DNA of 64,000 nucleotides, taken from Natronospira bacteriovora. GTDB taxonomy: Bacteria > Pseudomonadota > Gammaproteobacteria > Natronospirales > Natronospiraceae. Below, one piece after another: positions 42,044 through 51,363 of the stretch (position 1 is the stretch's first letter; each line of letters begins with the position of its first letter). The stretch is taken from positions 105,001 to 169,000 of the forward strand of contig NZ_JAVDDT010000008.1 of NCBI RefSeq assembly GCF_030848495.1, given 5' to 3'. The notes beneath the pieces were generated by a model that worked only from the letters and a program-made list of their open reading frames with translations, ran no database searches and was not told the origin of the DNA. The position numbers and the translations under genes were made by a program.

Positions 42044-45000
42044 TTATCCCTGCCGGCGCAGGCGGCCGGCGAGGCCGATGAGAGCGAGCAGCAGCAGTGC
42101 CGGGATGACGGGGTCGAGGCGGTTGTTGTCGCCGGCGGTACAGCCGCCGCCGTTGTCGCTCTTGAAACAGCTCTCGGTGTGGAAGGCATGGAGAAGAGCC
42201 GCTTCATCACCCACGCCGCTCCTCCTGGCAACGAGGTCGATTTCGTAACTTGTGCCACAAGCCAGGCCACTCATTTCCACTCGGTAGAGAGAAGTCTCGC
42301 CGCCGTCCCCCTCAATCGTTTCCCATGACAGATTGCCGAGGCTATCCCCCTGGCGCAGAAGCTCGACACGGCTGATCCAGTGTGACCATCCCTCGGACTC
42401 CACGCGGATGATGAAGCTGGCCTCGCTGCGTTCGACACGTTCCACCTCTTCCAGCGAGACGGTCATGGGCAGGGCTTCCATGTGGATATCGCCGAGATCA
42501 ATGCTTTCACCGGGGCCCGGAATCCAGCCTTCGCCGTCATTGTCCAGTTCCAGGTCCTGATAACCGGGGGCACTGAGCTCCACGCGCGTGTACCAGCGGT
42601 TGCCGGGAAGCGTCTGCAGAAGAGGCACGAATAAATCGCCGTCTTCCCGCGAGTGGATCAATTCGAACAGCTGTTCGCTCATCACCTCATCACCGATGGG
42701 GGGCTGTTCGTAGCGACGCAGCGTCACGGGCCGGATACTCCCTTCCAGGCGCACCTCCCCCCGGAGTGGAACGAAGAGATTATCCAGGCCGAAGGGCATG
42801 GCCAGTTCTGGACCGCCCGTAGCGTCCTGGAAGACCACCCAGCCACCGGTTGCGCCAGCCTGGCTGATATCGTTGAAACTGAAGGTCAGTTCGAGGGTTT
42901 CGCCTTCGGCGATGGAGAAAGTTGAAGGGCTGACACTGAGCGACAGATCTTCGGGGGCCTCCACGCTCACGGTGAAATCACCACCGCTGGCGGTGCCGAT
43001 GATGGTGCGCGTGAGTGTACAGCTGTTACCACAATCGGCGGTGGACAGGGTGGCCAGATTCAGGCTGGATGAATCACCACCGTTGGCCGGGTTGGCCGTC
43101 TCAAAGGTGTTCACCGATTCATCGAGGACGAAGCCCGCGTTGGCCGCCGCCTCCAGATCGATACGGCCACCACCCACGTCACGGGGAGTAACGGGCCGCA
43201 AGCCATCCATTTCAGTAATGTCTCGCTCGGCGGACAGAATCAGGGCCGATGTAATGGCTTCATTGCTCCAGTCCGGATGCACGCCCATGAGCAGGGCCGC
43301 CGCGCCGCTTGCATGAGGCGAGCTCATGGACGTACCGCTGGCAAAGCCCCATTCAATGGCGTTGTACTCACCGTATGGCGCGAGGATTCCCACACCCGGT
43401 GTGGCCAGATCCGGCGTCAGCACACCCAGGCTCGGGTCAGGCGATGGTCCGCGAGAGCTGAAGGCGGCGAGACGATCAGCCGCATCGGCATCGTACTGGA
43501 CAGTGGTCGTCGTGGTGGCCACGGTGGCCGAATCATGGCTACCCAGCCAGTCGATCAGGGCTTCACCATCGTCCTGAACGAGCATGAAGGCGGGAATGCT
43601 GATGGGATCACCCAGCCCCATGGCAGGGGGATAACCGGGGACATTGTTGACCAGAACAGCGGCCACGGCACCCGCCTGATCCGCAAAGTTGATCTTGTCG
43701 GAAAATGGGCAGCTGCCTCTTCGAATCACCGCCACCACGCCATCGAAGGCATCCTCCGGGAAGGCGTCGCAACCCAGTTCGTTGCCGGGATCCACGTCGC
43801 CGGCATAACGGGCTTCCAGGCCGTCCAGATCCGCGCCATCCTGACCGCTCGCCACCGAGGCGAACATGCCTTCCAGATCCTCCGGCACCGGTTCCGGGGC
43901 CGTCACGCTGACGGTGGCGCCAACCAGGCGAGCATGGGTGGTGGCGGCGACGGCCATGACCCAGGGGGCCTGGGCGGGGTTGGCAACACTGGCGCTGTGC
44001 GGGCCACTGTTACCCGCAGAGCTGACGGGCAACACGCCCGCCTCACGGGCGGCCAGAAAACCCTGGGCATCGAAGCTCTCCCATGGGGAAATCATGGCCG
44101 ATCCACCGATGGAGTAGTTGACCACCATTCGAATATCGGGATCGGCTGCCTGCAAGGTGGCGTAATCCACGACGATATCGTCAATGCTCTGTGTCAGTGA
44201 TGAAACCCAGCAGCAGCCGTTGTAGGAAATGATGTTCGCACCCGGGGCCACGCCCGTAATGTCAAAACTGTCGCCACCCACATCCACGGTGATGGCATTG
44301 CCCGCGGCGGTGCCCGCTACATGGCTGCCATGACCGTTGTAATCGACCGGATCGCCGTCCTTGATGATGCCCCCAATCGGGTTCGTCACGGCGTAACCGC
44401 GCACACCGATCAGCTTGTTGTTGCAGTAGTGTGCGTGGGGCTCGCCCTCGGCGCAGTCACCGAGGAAGACGCCATCGCCCAGGGGGTTGCTGTGGCCCTG
44501 GTCGGCAAAACTGGGGTTGGAGTAGTTGATGCCGGTATCGATGATGCCGACCACCACACCCTCGCCCCGGTACTCACCCATGCCGGGCATGGCGGTGCCT
44601 TCCCAGATGGCGGGTGCGCCGATCAGTTCGGGACCCTCGTCGGTGTGCAGCTCCAGTTCATAATCCCGCTGGATGGAGCGCACCCCGGGAAGCGTGGCTA
44701 GGCGATCGGCTTCTGCGGGGCTCATGCGGGCGGCGAAGCCATGGTTGGCCATGCGGTAGGTGAAGACCACGTCCAGATCACGGCCCAGGGTCTGGCCGGC
44801 CTTGTCCAGGAAAGCGGAACGCTCGCTGTCCAGGCGGGCCAGCCAATCGCGGCTGCTTTGGCTGTTCAGGTTGAGCGGCTCGGGACGCGCACCAGCCGAC
44901 TCACCACTGGCTTTTTGCAGGCGGTTTTGACGGGCATGGTGAATGGCGAGGGGGGCCGATTCCAGCCGCAGCAGGTAGATGGCGCGTTCCTGGTACCAGT

Positions 45001-45136
45001 CCGCGGTGGGCGCTTCCGCGGGCGCCCCCTTGGGGAAATGATGAACCGGCGCCCTGTTTGCCGGCGCGGCCATGAGGGAAGCGCTGATGATGGCCAGCAG
45101 AATGGCCGCTGCCATGAGGCGAATGGGGTGGTTCAT
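42044..45136 (-). CDS. Secreted S8 subtilisin-like peptidase with PA domain and C-terminal sorting-like tail (1)
   Basis: The 1030-residue secreted serine protease has a signal peptide (LMAAAILLAIISASLMAAPA) and an I9-like propeptide (about residues 30-160). The catalytic triad lies in GIIDTGINYS (Asp200), NGHGSHVAGT (His269) and SGTSMSSPHA (Ser603). A PA-type insert with CDAFPEDAFDGVVAVIRRGS lies about residue 400. Beta-rich C-terminal domains follow, ending in GGGCTAGDNNRLDPVIPALL plus a hydrophobic helix and RLRRQG, which looks like an envelope-sorting signal. The ATG at 45134-45136 has GGAGGAG 8 bases upstream; the longer frame reads through repeat DNA. It is a tandem paralogue of the next gene. 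Confidence 0.92.
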   Translation of the reverse strand: MNHPIRLMAAAILLAIISASLMAAPANRAPVHHFPKGAPAEAPTADWYQERAIYLLRLESAPLAIHHARQNRLQKASGESAGARPEPLNLNSQSSRDWLARLDSERSAFLDKAGQTLGRDLDVVFTYRMANHGFAARMSPAEADRLATLPGVRSIQRDYELELHTDEGPELIGAPAIWEGTAMPGMGEYRGEGVVVGIIDTGINYSNPSFADQGHSNPLGDGVFLGDCAEGEPHAHYCNNKLIGVRGYAVTNPIGGIIKDGDPVDYNGHGSHVAGTAAGNAITVDVGGDSFDITGVAPGANIISYNGCCWVSSLTQSIDDIVVDYATLQAADPDIRMVVNYSIGGSAMISPWESFDAQGFLAAREAGVLPVSSAGNSGPHSASVANPAQAPWVMAVAATTHARLVGATVSVTAPEPVPEDLEGMFASVASGQDGADLDGLEARYAGDVDPGNELGCDAFPEDAFDGVVAVIRRGSCPFSDKINFADQAGAVAAVLVNNVPGYPPAMGLGDPISIPAFMLVQDDGEALIDWLGSHDSATVATTTTTVQYDADAADRLAAFSSRGPSPDPSLGVLTPDLATPGVGILAPYGEYNAIEWGFASGTSMSSPHASGAAALLMGVHPDWSNEAITSALILSAERDITEMDGLRPVTPRDVGGGRIDLEAAANAGFVLDESVNTFETANPANGGDSSSLNLATLSTADCGNSCTLTRTIIGTASGGDFTVSVEAPEDLSLSVSPSTFSIAEGETLELTFSFNDISQAGATGGWVVFQDATGGPELAMPFGLDNLFVPLRGEVRLEGSIRPVTLRRYEQPPIGDEVMSEQLFELIHSREDGDLFVPLLQTLPGNRWYTRVELSAPGYQDLELDNDGEGWIPGPGESIDLGDIHMEALPMTVSLEEVERVERSEASFIIRVESEGWSHWISRVELLRQGDSLGNLSWETIEGDGGETSLYRVEMSGLACGTSYEIDLVARRSGVGDEAALLHAFHTESCFKSDNGGGCTAGDNNRLDPVIPALLLLALIGLAGRLRRQG

Positions 45137-45162
45137 TGTCAGGCTCCTCCGTGAGGCTCGGT

Positions 45163-45372
45163 GCTGAGTACTGGGCCGTCGTTGCCGACACGAGTGAGGG
45201 GTGAGGCGGAAGGCGTGAGGTGAAAAGACCGAGACTGTTATCGCCTTGTTTGTGGGAGCAGCATCCGCCGCGAACAAGGACTTCGCCGAAGCCGCAGTTG
45301 CGGCGGATGCCGCTCCCACAAGAGAAGACCACAAAACCGGGCTTTCCTTACGCCTTACGCCTCACTCGTACC
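45163..45372. repeat. Chimeric element F: palindrome arms enclosing a REP pair
   Basis: Between the two peptidase genes, a left arm ACGAGTGAGGGGTGAGGCGG (45189) and a right arm CCTTACGCCTTACGCCTCAC (about 45346) ending CTCGTACC form the arms of the palindrome family. Inside, instead of the usual four hairpins, lies an inverted REP pair: GTGGGAGCAGCATCCGCCGC (45252) and GCGGCGGATGCCGCTCCCAC (45300-45319). The right arm overlaps the last codons and stop of the second peptidase gene (45362-45372). Confidence 0.7.
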
Positions 45373-48300
45373 GACGCAACCGGCCGGCGAGCCCGATCAA
45401 GGCGAGCATGAACAGCACCGGGATGACGGGGTCGAGGCGGTTGCTGTCGCCGGCGGTGCAGCCGATGCCGCCGCCGCCTTCGAAGCAGCTGCGGGTACTG
45501 AAGGCGATGTCGCCGCTGGCGTTGTCGGCGTTGCTGCCCAGCTGGGTGACAAAGAGCTCGACAGTGAGCTCGCTGCTGCAGGCCAGATCTTCCAGGTCGA
45601 TGGCGACCTGGGTTGTTTCGTCCAGAGCGGTGACCACGTCCCGTTCCAGCTCGGCCACTAACTGACCTTCACGGTAGAGGTCCGCGCGGTACGAGAAGGG
45701 CCAGAGGTTGCTGCCCACGTTGAATACCGCCCGGCCGCTGGTTCGGGTGACGTCTTCCACGGTGACCGGGCTGACACTGATGGGCAGGCGCTGGAGGCTG
45801 ATGGTTTCGCTGTCCAGGGTTTCGCCCGCTTCCGGTGACCAGCCCTCGCCATTGTTGTCGGCCACGGCGATTTCATAGCCGGGGGCTTCCACCGTGACCA
45901 TGGGGTAATGCTCGGCGGGGTTGAGGGCCAGCAGGAAGGGCACATCGCCCCCGGAGCCGATGAAGCTGAACACTTCGGCGATCTCGGGGCCGTCGTCGCC
46001 CTCGCGGTAGAGGATGAGATCGGCGGGGCGACCCTGGGCCAGGCCCTGAATAATCCCTTCCAGGTTGACAAAGAGGTTGCCTAACACAATGGGCATGCGC
46101 ACGGTCGGTCCGTCGCCATCGTCCTCGAAAACAACATAGCCAAAACGGCTCTCCGCGTCATAGATGTTGTCGAAACTGAACTCCAGGTCACGGACGTCCC
46201 CCGGCGCCATGGCAAAGCTGTTATTGCTCACGTTGACGCTGACATCCAGGCCATCCGGAACCTCAAAGCTGACGGTAAAACTACCACCTCCCGGACTGCG
46301 GATTGTGCGGCTCAGGGTGCAGCTGTTATCGCAGTTGCTGGTATCGAGACTGGCCAGGTTGAGGCTGGCCGGGTCGCCGCCGGCGGCCGGGTTGGCGTCT
46401 TCGAAGTTCTGGGCGGTCTCGTCCAGCAGGAAGGGCGCGCGGGCGGCCCGTTCCAGGTCCACGCGCCCGGCGCCCACGCCATAGGGCGTGGTGTCCGTGC
46501 CATCCCACTCGCGCAGTTCATGGTGGGCGGTGAGCATCATGGCAGACTGGATCTCCTGTTCGCTCCAGTCCGGATGCACGCCCATGAGCAGGCCGGCGGC
46601 ACCGGCCACATGGGGGCTGGCCATGGAAGTGCCGGTGAGGAAGGACCAGGTGATTTCGTTGTTGCTGCCGTAGGCGGCCAGGATGTCGGTGCCGGGCGCG
46701 GCCAGATCGGGGGCCAGGGCGCCCGGCGCCACGGTGGCGGGGCCGCGGGAGCTGCTGGGATTGAGGCGATCACCGAAGTCGGAATCGATGACGATGCCGC
46801 CTGATTCCATGCCCAGGGTGGCGTTGTCATGCTCCAGCAGCCAGTCGATGACGTTCTCGCCGTCCTCCTGACTGATCATGACTGCCGGGATGTCGATGGC
46901 GTCCGCCATGCCCATGGGAACGGGCGGGCCGGGTTCGTTGTTGATCACCACCACGGCGATGGCGCCGGCGTCGTCGGCGTGGTTGACCTTGTCGGAGAAA
47001 TTGCACTCGCCGCGAACCACGACGGCAATGGCGCCATCAAAGGCGTTGCCGGGGAAGGGATCACAGGCCAGTTCATTGCCGGGGTCGGCCTCACCGGCCC
47101 AGACGGCGTCTTCACCGTCCAGATCGGGCACGTCCGGGCCTTCACCGACCCGGGCTTCCATGCCTTCCAGGGATTCCGGCACCGGCTCGGGGCCAGTCAC
47201 GGAGACAACCACTTCAAGGATGCGACGATCGTGACTGGAATTGGCCACGGTGGCGACCCAGGGCGCCACCGCCGGTGTCCACAGGGTAGCTTCCAGAGGG
47301 CCGGTGTTGCCGGCGGCCACAGCCACGAAGATGCCGGCGGCCCGGGCATTCAGGAAGCCGGTGCCGTCGAAGCGCTCCCAAGGGGACACCTGGGTACTGG
47401 CGCCAATGGAGTAGTTGGCCACCATGCGTACGTCCGGATCCGCGTTACGCAGGGTGTCGTAATCAGCAACGATGTCCTCAATGGCGGCATTGAGGGCGGA
47501 AAAGGTGCAGCAGGCATTGTAGGAAATGATGTTGGCACGCGGGGCCACGCCGCTGATCTCCAGCTGGGAGTCGCCCACTTCCAGGGTGACGGGGTTGCCG
47601 GCGGCGGTGCCGGCCACATGGGAGCCATGGCCGTCGGTATCGACCGGATCACCACCGGCGATATCGCTGTAGCCACGCACGCCGATGAGCTTGTTGTTGC
47701 AGTAGTTTTCATAGGGCTCGCCGGCGGCGCAGTCGCCCAGGAAGACGCCGTCGCCCAGGGGGTTGCTGTGGCCCTGGTCTTCGAAGCTGGGGTTGGAGTA
47801 GTTGATGCCGGTATCGATGATGGCAAACACGATGCCCTCGCCCTCGAAGCCTTCCATGCCGGAGATGGCGGTGCCCTCCCAGATGCTGGTCGCGCCGATC
47901 CACTGAGGGCCGGCATCGGTGGCCAGCTCCAGCTCATGATCGCGCTGAATGGCGCGCACGCCCGGGACGTGGGCCAGCTGTTCCGCCTCGGCGGGGGTCA
48001 TGGCAGCGGCAAAACCATGATTGGCCAGGCGGTAGACATACGCGGGTTGCAGCGGGCGGCCGAGGTGTTCGGCGGCGCGCGCGAGGAAATCCCGCCGTTC
48101 GGCGTCCAGGTGGGCGAGCCAGTTCTGGCTGCGCTCACTCTGCAGGCCAAGGGGTGCGGTTGCGCCGCCATCCATCTTCTCCAACGCCGCCTGGCGGGCC
48201 TGGTGAGCGGCCAGGGGTGGGCTTTCCAGCCGCACCAGATAGAGGGCCTGCTCGGTCTCCCAGCCGGCACTGATCTCTTCAGCGCTGACCTCACCCAGCA

Positions 48301-48400
48301 GATGGCGAACCTGCACCGGTTCGGCCTGGGCGGCGAAGGCCAGGGTCAGGAGGCAGAGAAGCACGGAAAAGCGATGGCGGCAGTTCATGTTGTTCCCCAT
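45362..48400 (-). CDS. Secreted S8 subtilisin-like peptidase with PA domain and C-terminal sorting-like tail (2)
   Basis: The 1012-residue protease is a paralogue of the neighbouring downstream gene. A signal peptide (FSVLLCLLTLAFAAQA) and a propeptide precede the triad AIIDTGINYS (Asp196), DGHGSHVAGT (His258) and TGTSMASPHV (Ser592). The PA insert has CDPFPGNAFDGAIAVVVRGE. The tail GGGIGCTAGDSNRLDPVIPV, hydrophobic helix and RLRRYE mirror the other copy. The first ATG (48398-48400) is given; a second ATG four codons later, preceded by GGGGA, is equally possible. The stop falls in repeat element F. The paralogues differ most in the region after the catalytic domain. Confidence 0.92.
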   Translation of the reverse strand: MGNNMNCRHRFSVLLCLLTLAFAAQAEPVQVRHLLGEVSAEEISAGWETEQALYLVRLESPPLAAHQARQAALEKMDGGATAPLGLQSERSQNWLAHLDAERRDFLARAAEHLGRPLQPAYVYRLANHGFAAAMTPAEAEQLAHVPGVRAIQRDHELELATDAGPQWIGATSIWEGTAISGMEGFEGEGIVFAIIDTGINYSNPSFEDQGHSNPLGDGVFLGDCAAGEPYENYCNNKLIGVRGYSDIAGGDPVDTDGHGSHVAGTAAGNPVTLEVGDSQLEISGVAPRANIISYNACCTFSALNAAIEDIVADYDTLRNADPDVRMVANYSIGASTQVSPWERFDGTGFLNARAAGIFVAVAAGNTGPLEATLWTPAVAPWVATVANSSHDRRILEVVVSVTGPEPVPESLEGMEARVGEGPDVPDLDGEDAVWAGEADPGNELACDPFPGNAFDGAIAVVVRGECNFSDKVNHADDAGAIAVVVINNEPGPPVPMGMADAIDIPAVMISQEDGENVIDWLLEHDNATLGMESGGIVIDSDFGDRLNPSSSRGPATVAPGALAPDLAAPGTDILAAYGSNNEITWSFLTGTSMASPHVAGAAGLLMGVHPDWSEQEIQSAMMLTAHHELREWDGTDTTPYGVGAGRVDLERAARAPFLLDETAQNFEDANPAAGGDPASLNLASLDTSNCDNSCTLSRTIRSPGGGSFTVSFEVPDGLDVSVNVSNNSFAMAPGDVRDLEFSFDNIYDAESRFGYVVFEDDGDGPTVRMPIVLGNLFVNLEGIIQGLAQGRPADLILYREGDDGPEIAEVFSFIGSGGDVPFLLALNPAEHYPMVTVEAPGYEIAVADNNGEGWSPEAGETLDSETISLQRLPISVSPVTVEDVTRTSGRAVFNVGSNLWPFSYRADLYREGQLVAELERDVVTALDETTQVAIDLEDLACSSELTVELFVTQLGSNADNASGDIAFSTRSCFEGGGGIGCTAGDSNRLDPVIPVLFMLALIGLAGRLRRYE

Positions 48401-48464
48401 TTTCGATGGCAGGAAATGTGGATTCTTCCCCAGAGGTCATTCAACCGGGATGGCGGGGGAATGT

Positions 48465-48828
48465 CAAAGTGCTGAGTGCTGAGTGCTGAGTGGGGGCGTT
48501 AGAGGGTGTCGGGGTGGTTTGGGGTGTTGCGGCTTCGAACGTGAGGCGTAAGGGGTAAGGCGTGAGGCGGCAACCCGGGCGCCTACGGCGCCCAACGGCC
48601 GGCCTGCCGGCCGGGCGGATCGCGCGCAGCGCGGAAGCCAAAGGCTTCGGCCTTTCACCTCACGCCTTGCGCCTCACCTTCGGAGCCGATGAACGTGCGG
48701 TGCCCCCTGCCCGCTAACGGCTGCGGCCGAGCGTTGGTCGCGGCGGACGCCGGTCCCACAGGGGGTCTTCGAAATTGGGGCGTGCCAGGGGATGAATTGT
48801 TATCGCGGATGAATCCGCTCCTACGGTG
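48465..48828. repeat. Nested palindromic element B with inverted core, plus REP-like units
   Basis: The 517-base gap (48401-48917) begins with three GAGTGCT-like units (48470-48491), then the element flank GGGGGCGTTAGAGGGTG. An inner core runs from 48530 to 48688, bounded by CGGCTTCGAACGTGAGG and CCTTCGGAGCCG. Core hairpins run GGGCGCC-n-GGCGCCC, GGCCGGCC-n-CCGGCCGG, GCGCGCAGCGCG and GAAGCC-n-GGCTTC, the reverse order of the other copies. The right flank has CCCGCTAACGGC (about 48709). REP-like units follow at 48739-48761 and 48801-48828 (CGCGGATGAATCCGCTCCTA). No gene is seen. Confidence 0.8.
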
Positions 48829-48862
48829 CTGATAGCGGCCGCACGGGTGGGAGGCGGTGATG

Positions 48863-48893
48863 AAAAAAGGCGGCCCATTGGGCCGCCTTTTTT
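48863..48893. terminator. Rho-independent terminator after the lipase gene
   Basis: AAAAAA, an 8-bp stem GGCGGCCC/GGGCCGCC with a 3-base loop, and TTTTTT form a symmetrical terminator. It serves the minus-strand lipase gene, whose stop is 25 bases away, and could also stop plus-strand transcription. Confidence 0.85.
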
Positions 48894-48917
48894 GTCTTGC
48901 TGCGTGGATTGGGCGTT

Positions 48918-51080
48918 TCAGTCGTCGTTGCCGTCGTCCACGAAGTCACTGGCGTTGCACTCCTCGGCCCGTTCGGTGTTGCCCTGGGCCAGGTAGAAGT
49001 TGCCTTCCACGTCAATCCAGGGCGTACCGTTGTCGGCGGTGAGGACGTAGGTGGCGGCATGGCACTGGATGGCGCGCCAGGCCATGACGGCTTCCGCATC
49101 CTCGGCGCCGGGCTGGAGCAGGGAGCCATGATTGCCGAGCAGGTAGCGAACCAGGCCGCGGCCTTCGGACAGGCCTTCGGTGCTATCGCTGACCAGCGGC
49201 AGATCAATGGTGTCGGCCAGGTAAGCGGTGGCGGTGTTCGGCACCACGCTATCGCCATCGACTTCGATCATGAAGACGTTGCGATCCTGGCTCCAGGCGC
49301 CGTAGTTGGCCGGGTCACCGGAATCGATGACCGCCTGGGCCTGCAGGAAGAAGTTGGCGAACAGCGGGCTGCCTTCCACCAGGCCGGGGTTCTGAGCCTG
49401 CAGGCCGGCCCGGATGGGGTCACCGAAGGTATCCGAATCCAGCAGAAGATCGGAGATCTTGCCACCCGGCATGCCAAGCACGGCGGCGTTGATGCTGTCA
49501 TCCAGACCCACGAAACCGGTGCCGGCGATGCCACCAAGGGAGTGACCGACAAAGAACTTGCGATCCGAATCGGCATTGAACAGCCCGACCGGCTGGCCGT
49601 CCTCACCCAGAATGGCGATGTTGTTGACCGTTGCCGACAGGTGCAACAGGTCAGACACGGACTGACGCAGGTTGTCGCGGCTGGTCAGCATGCTCGCCAC
49701 GTTGATGTAATGGCTGCCCGAACCATCGAACTCGCCGTCCGCTTCCAGCACATCGGCCGGATCGGAGGGCTCACCACCCACCATGTAGAAGTGGCGTTCA
49801 CGCACACCCATGGCGTACAGGGGCGATTCCGGACCGACAAACACCGGGCTTGCGGGGTCGGTGATGCCGTGCAACGGGTGGTCAATGGCGACCATGGCGT
49901 AACCCAGACAGCCGAAGGTATCGGCAAGGCCCAGGGTGTTGGTGCGGTTACCGGTAATGCCGTGCTGGAAGATCACCACCGGCCAGCCCTGGGCGGGCTC
50001 GGGGCCGGCGGGGCAGTCCGGCGATGCCTGGGCGGCGTCGCTGGGCGTGGTGACGAACAGCGGAATCTGCTGCTGGCTCTGCAGGGCCGGCACCGGAGCG
50101 AAGCGTGTCACCGGGCCACCGGCCTGGTTGGTCCAGAAACCGGACAGGGGGTTGTCTGCATCGTGGAAGTACGGCATGCCGGTGAAGCCGGCCCAGATGG
50201 CGGCCAGGCCCGGTGAACCGTCAATGACATCACCGGTGGTCAGGCCTGAATTCTGGATGGCGGCCTCCTGGGGTTCCACCATTTCGGCAACAGCCTGCAG
50301 GGCATTGGTGGTGGACTGTGTCTGGAAGGTCCAGATCACGGAAATGTCCTGGCCATCGTAGCCAAGACCCTGGGGAATCGGCGCCGTAGCCGCCTGCAGG
50401 GCCGGCCGGATGGCCTGACGCACCTGTTCCAGCTGGGCGTTGTCGAGGGTTTCGTCCGCCAGGGCCGCATCCCGCACGATGCGGAACTGGGTATCCGGGA
50501 TCAGGTTCTGCCCGGTGGTGCTTTCAATCCCGTTGGCCAGCAGGGCCATGTAACGAGAAGGCACCGGATTGCCGTCCTCGTCGAACTGGTCACTGGCCAG
50601 CGGACGCAGGGGGTTAAAGAAGATGCGCATGCCCTGATCGCCCTGCACCTCGGACACCACGACTTCATAGTCATCGCCCGGCGTGAGGATCTGCGGGCTG
50701 GAGGGGTCGGTGACATTGACCATCACGATGTTGCCCGGATCCAGCGGCGTCCAGTACTGGAAGCTATCCTCGTCCACCGGTTCGGTGGTCAGGACATAGC
50801 CGGAACCGGTGGTGGAGAAACCGTCCAGGCGGTTCATGGCGGTCAGCGGATTGCCGAGATTGGACGGATCGGCCACGGCGATGTTCAGGGTACCGTCGGT
50901 GCTGCCGGCGAACATCAGGTCATTGCCAAAGGGCAGAACCTGACCCAGCGGCACGTACTGGGCCCGGAAGCCCTCGGTCGGCCGCGGATCCGGCTCGACG
51001 GATTCCTCGTCGGATACAAAACAGGCACCGAGACCCAGCAGCGGGGTCAGAACGGCGACAGGCAGAAGACGTTTCAACAT
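48918..51080 (-). CDS. VolA/Pla-1-like extracellular lipase lipoprotein
   Basis: The 720-residue protein has a lipoprotein signal (LKRLLPVAVLTPLLGLGAC, lipobox Cys near residue 20) followed by an acidic spacer (VSDEESVEPDPRP). A beta-rich N-terminal half precedes an alpha/beta hydrolase half with VIFQHGITGNRTNT (oxyanion region) and the nucleophile elbow VGHSLGGIAG (about residue 525). This layout matches the VolA/Pla-1/cef family of surface-exposed lysophospholipases of Vibrio and Aeromonas. The ATG at 51078-51080 gives a 9-base spacing from GGAGG; an ATG three codons earlier abuts it directly. The 283-base region upstream holds no recognised feature. Confidence 0.88.
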   Translation of the reverse strand: MLKRLLPVAVLTPLLGLGACFVSDEESVEPDPRPTEGFRAQYVPLGQVLPFGNDLMFAGSTDGTLNIAVADPSNLGNPLTAMNRLDGFSTTGSGYVLTTEPVDEDSFQYWTPLDPGNIVMVNVTDPSSPQILTPGDDYEVVVSEVQGDQGMRIFFNPLRPLASDQFDEDGNPVPSRYMALLANGIESTTGQNLIPDTQFRIVRDAALADETLDNAQLEQVRQAIRPALQAATAPIPQGLGYDGQDISVIWTFQTQSTTNALQAVAEMVEPQEAAIQNSGLTTGDVIDGSPGLAAIWAGFTGMPYFHDADNPLSGFWTNQAGGPVTRFAPVPALQSQQQIPLFVTTPSDAAQASPDCPAGPEPAQGWPVVIFQHGITGNRTNTLGLADTFGCLGYAMVAIDHPLHGITDPASPVFVGPESPLYAMGVRERHFYMVGGEPSDPADVLEADGEFDGSGSHYINVASMLTSRDNLRQSVSDLLHLSATVNNIAILGEDGQPVGLFNADSDRKFFVGHSLGGIAGTGFVGLDDSINAAVLGMPGGKISDLLLDSDTFGDPIRAGLQAQNPGLVEGSPLFANFFLQAQAVIDSGDPANYGAWSQDRNVFMIEVDGDSVVPNTATAYLADTIDLPLVSDSTEGLSEGRGLVRYLLGNHGSLLQPGAEDAEAVMAWRAIQCHAATYVLTADNGTPWIDVEGNFYLAQGNTERAEECNASDFVDDGNDD

Positions 51081-51363
51081 GGTATTCATCCTCCAGAGCG
51101 AAAGACGCCTGGGTGCGGGCTCCTGCTATCCTGTTGGCGCAGAGGCAGCCGACACCGACTGGCGAGACTCAGGTGGCAATGGCTCGGACGCCTTCCCAAG
51201 GGATTGCCGGGGCAACCCCTTTTCTCCCCCGGGACGGGCGTCAATTCCACGGCCCCAACTTTTCGGCTTCCCCGACAACTATAGGTAGGTGCGCGCTTTC
51301 AAACAAGCGTCTGAATGCATATCCGGGCCGAAACCCGGAAACCGGAGATGAAACGGTCATTCC

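Noticed and set aside
46829..48475. 548-codon open frame on the + strand opposite the second S8 peptidase gene
   Set aside because: Repetitive Gly/Ala/His-rich translation without motifs; the opposite strand encodes a protease with an intact catalytic triad.
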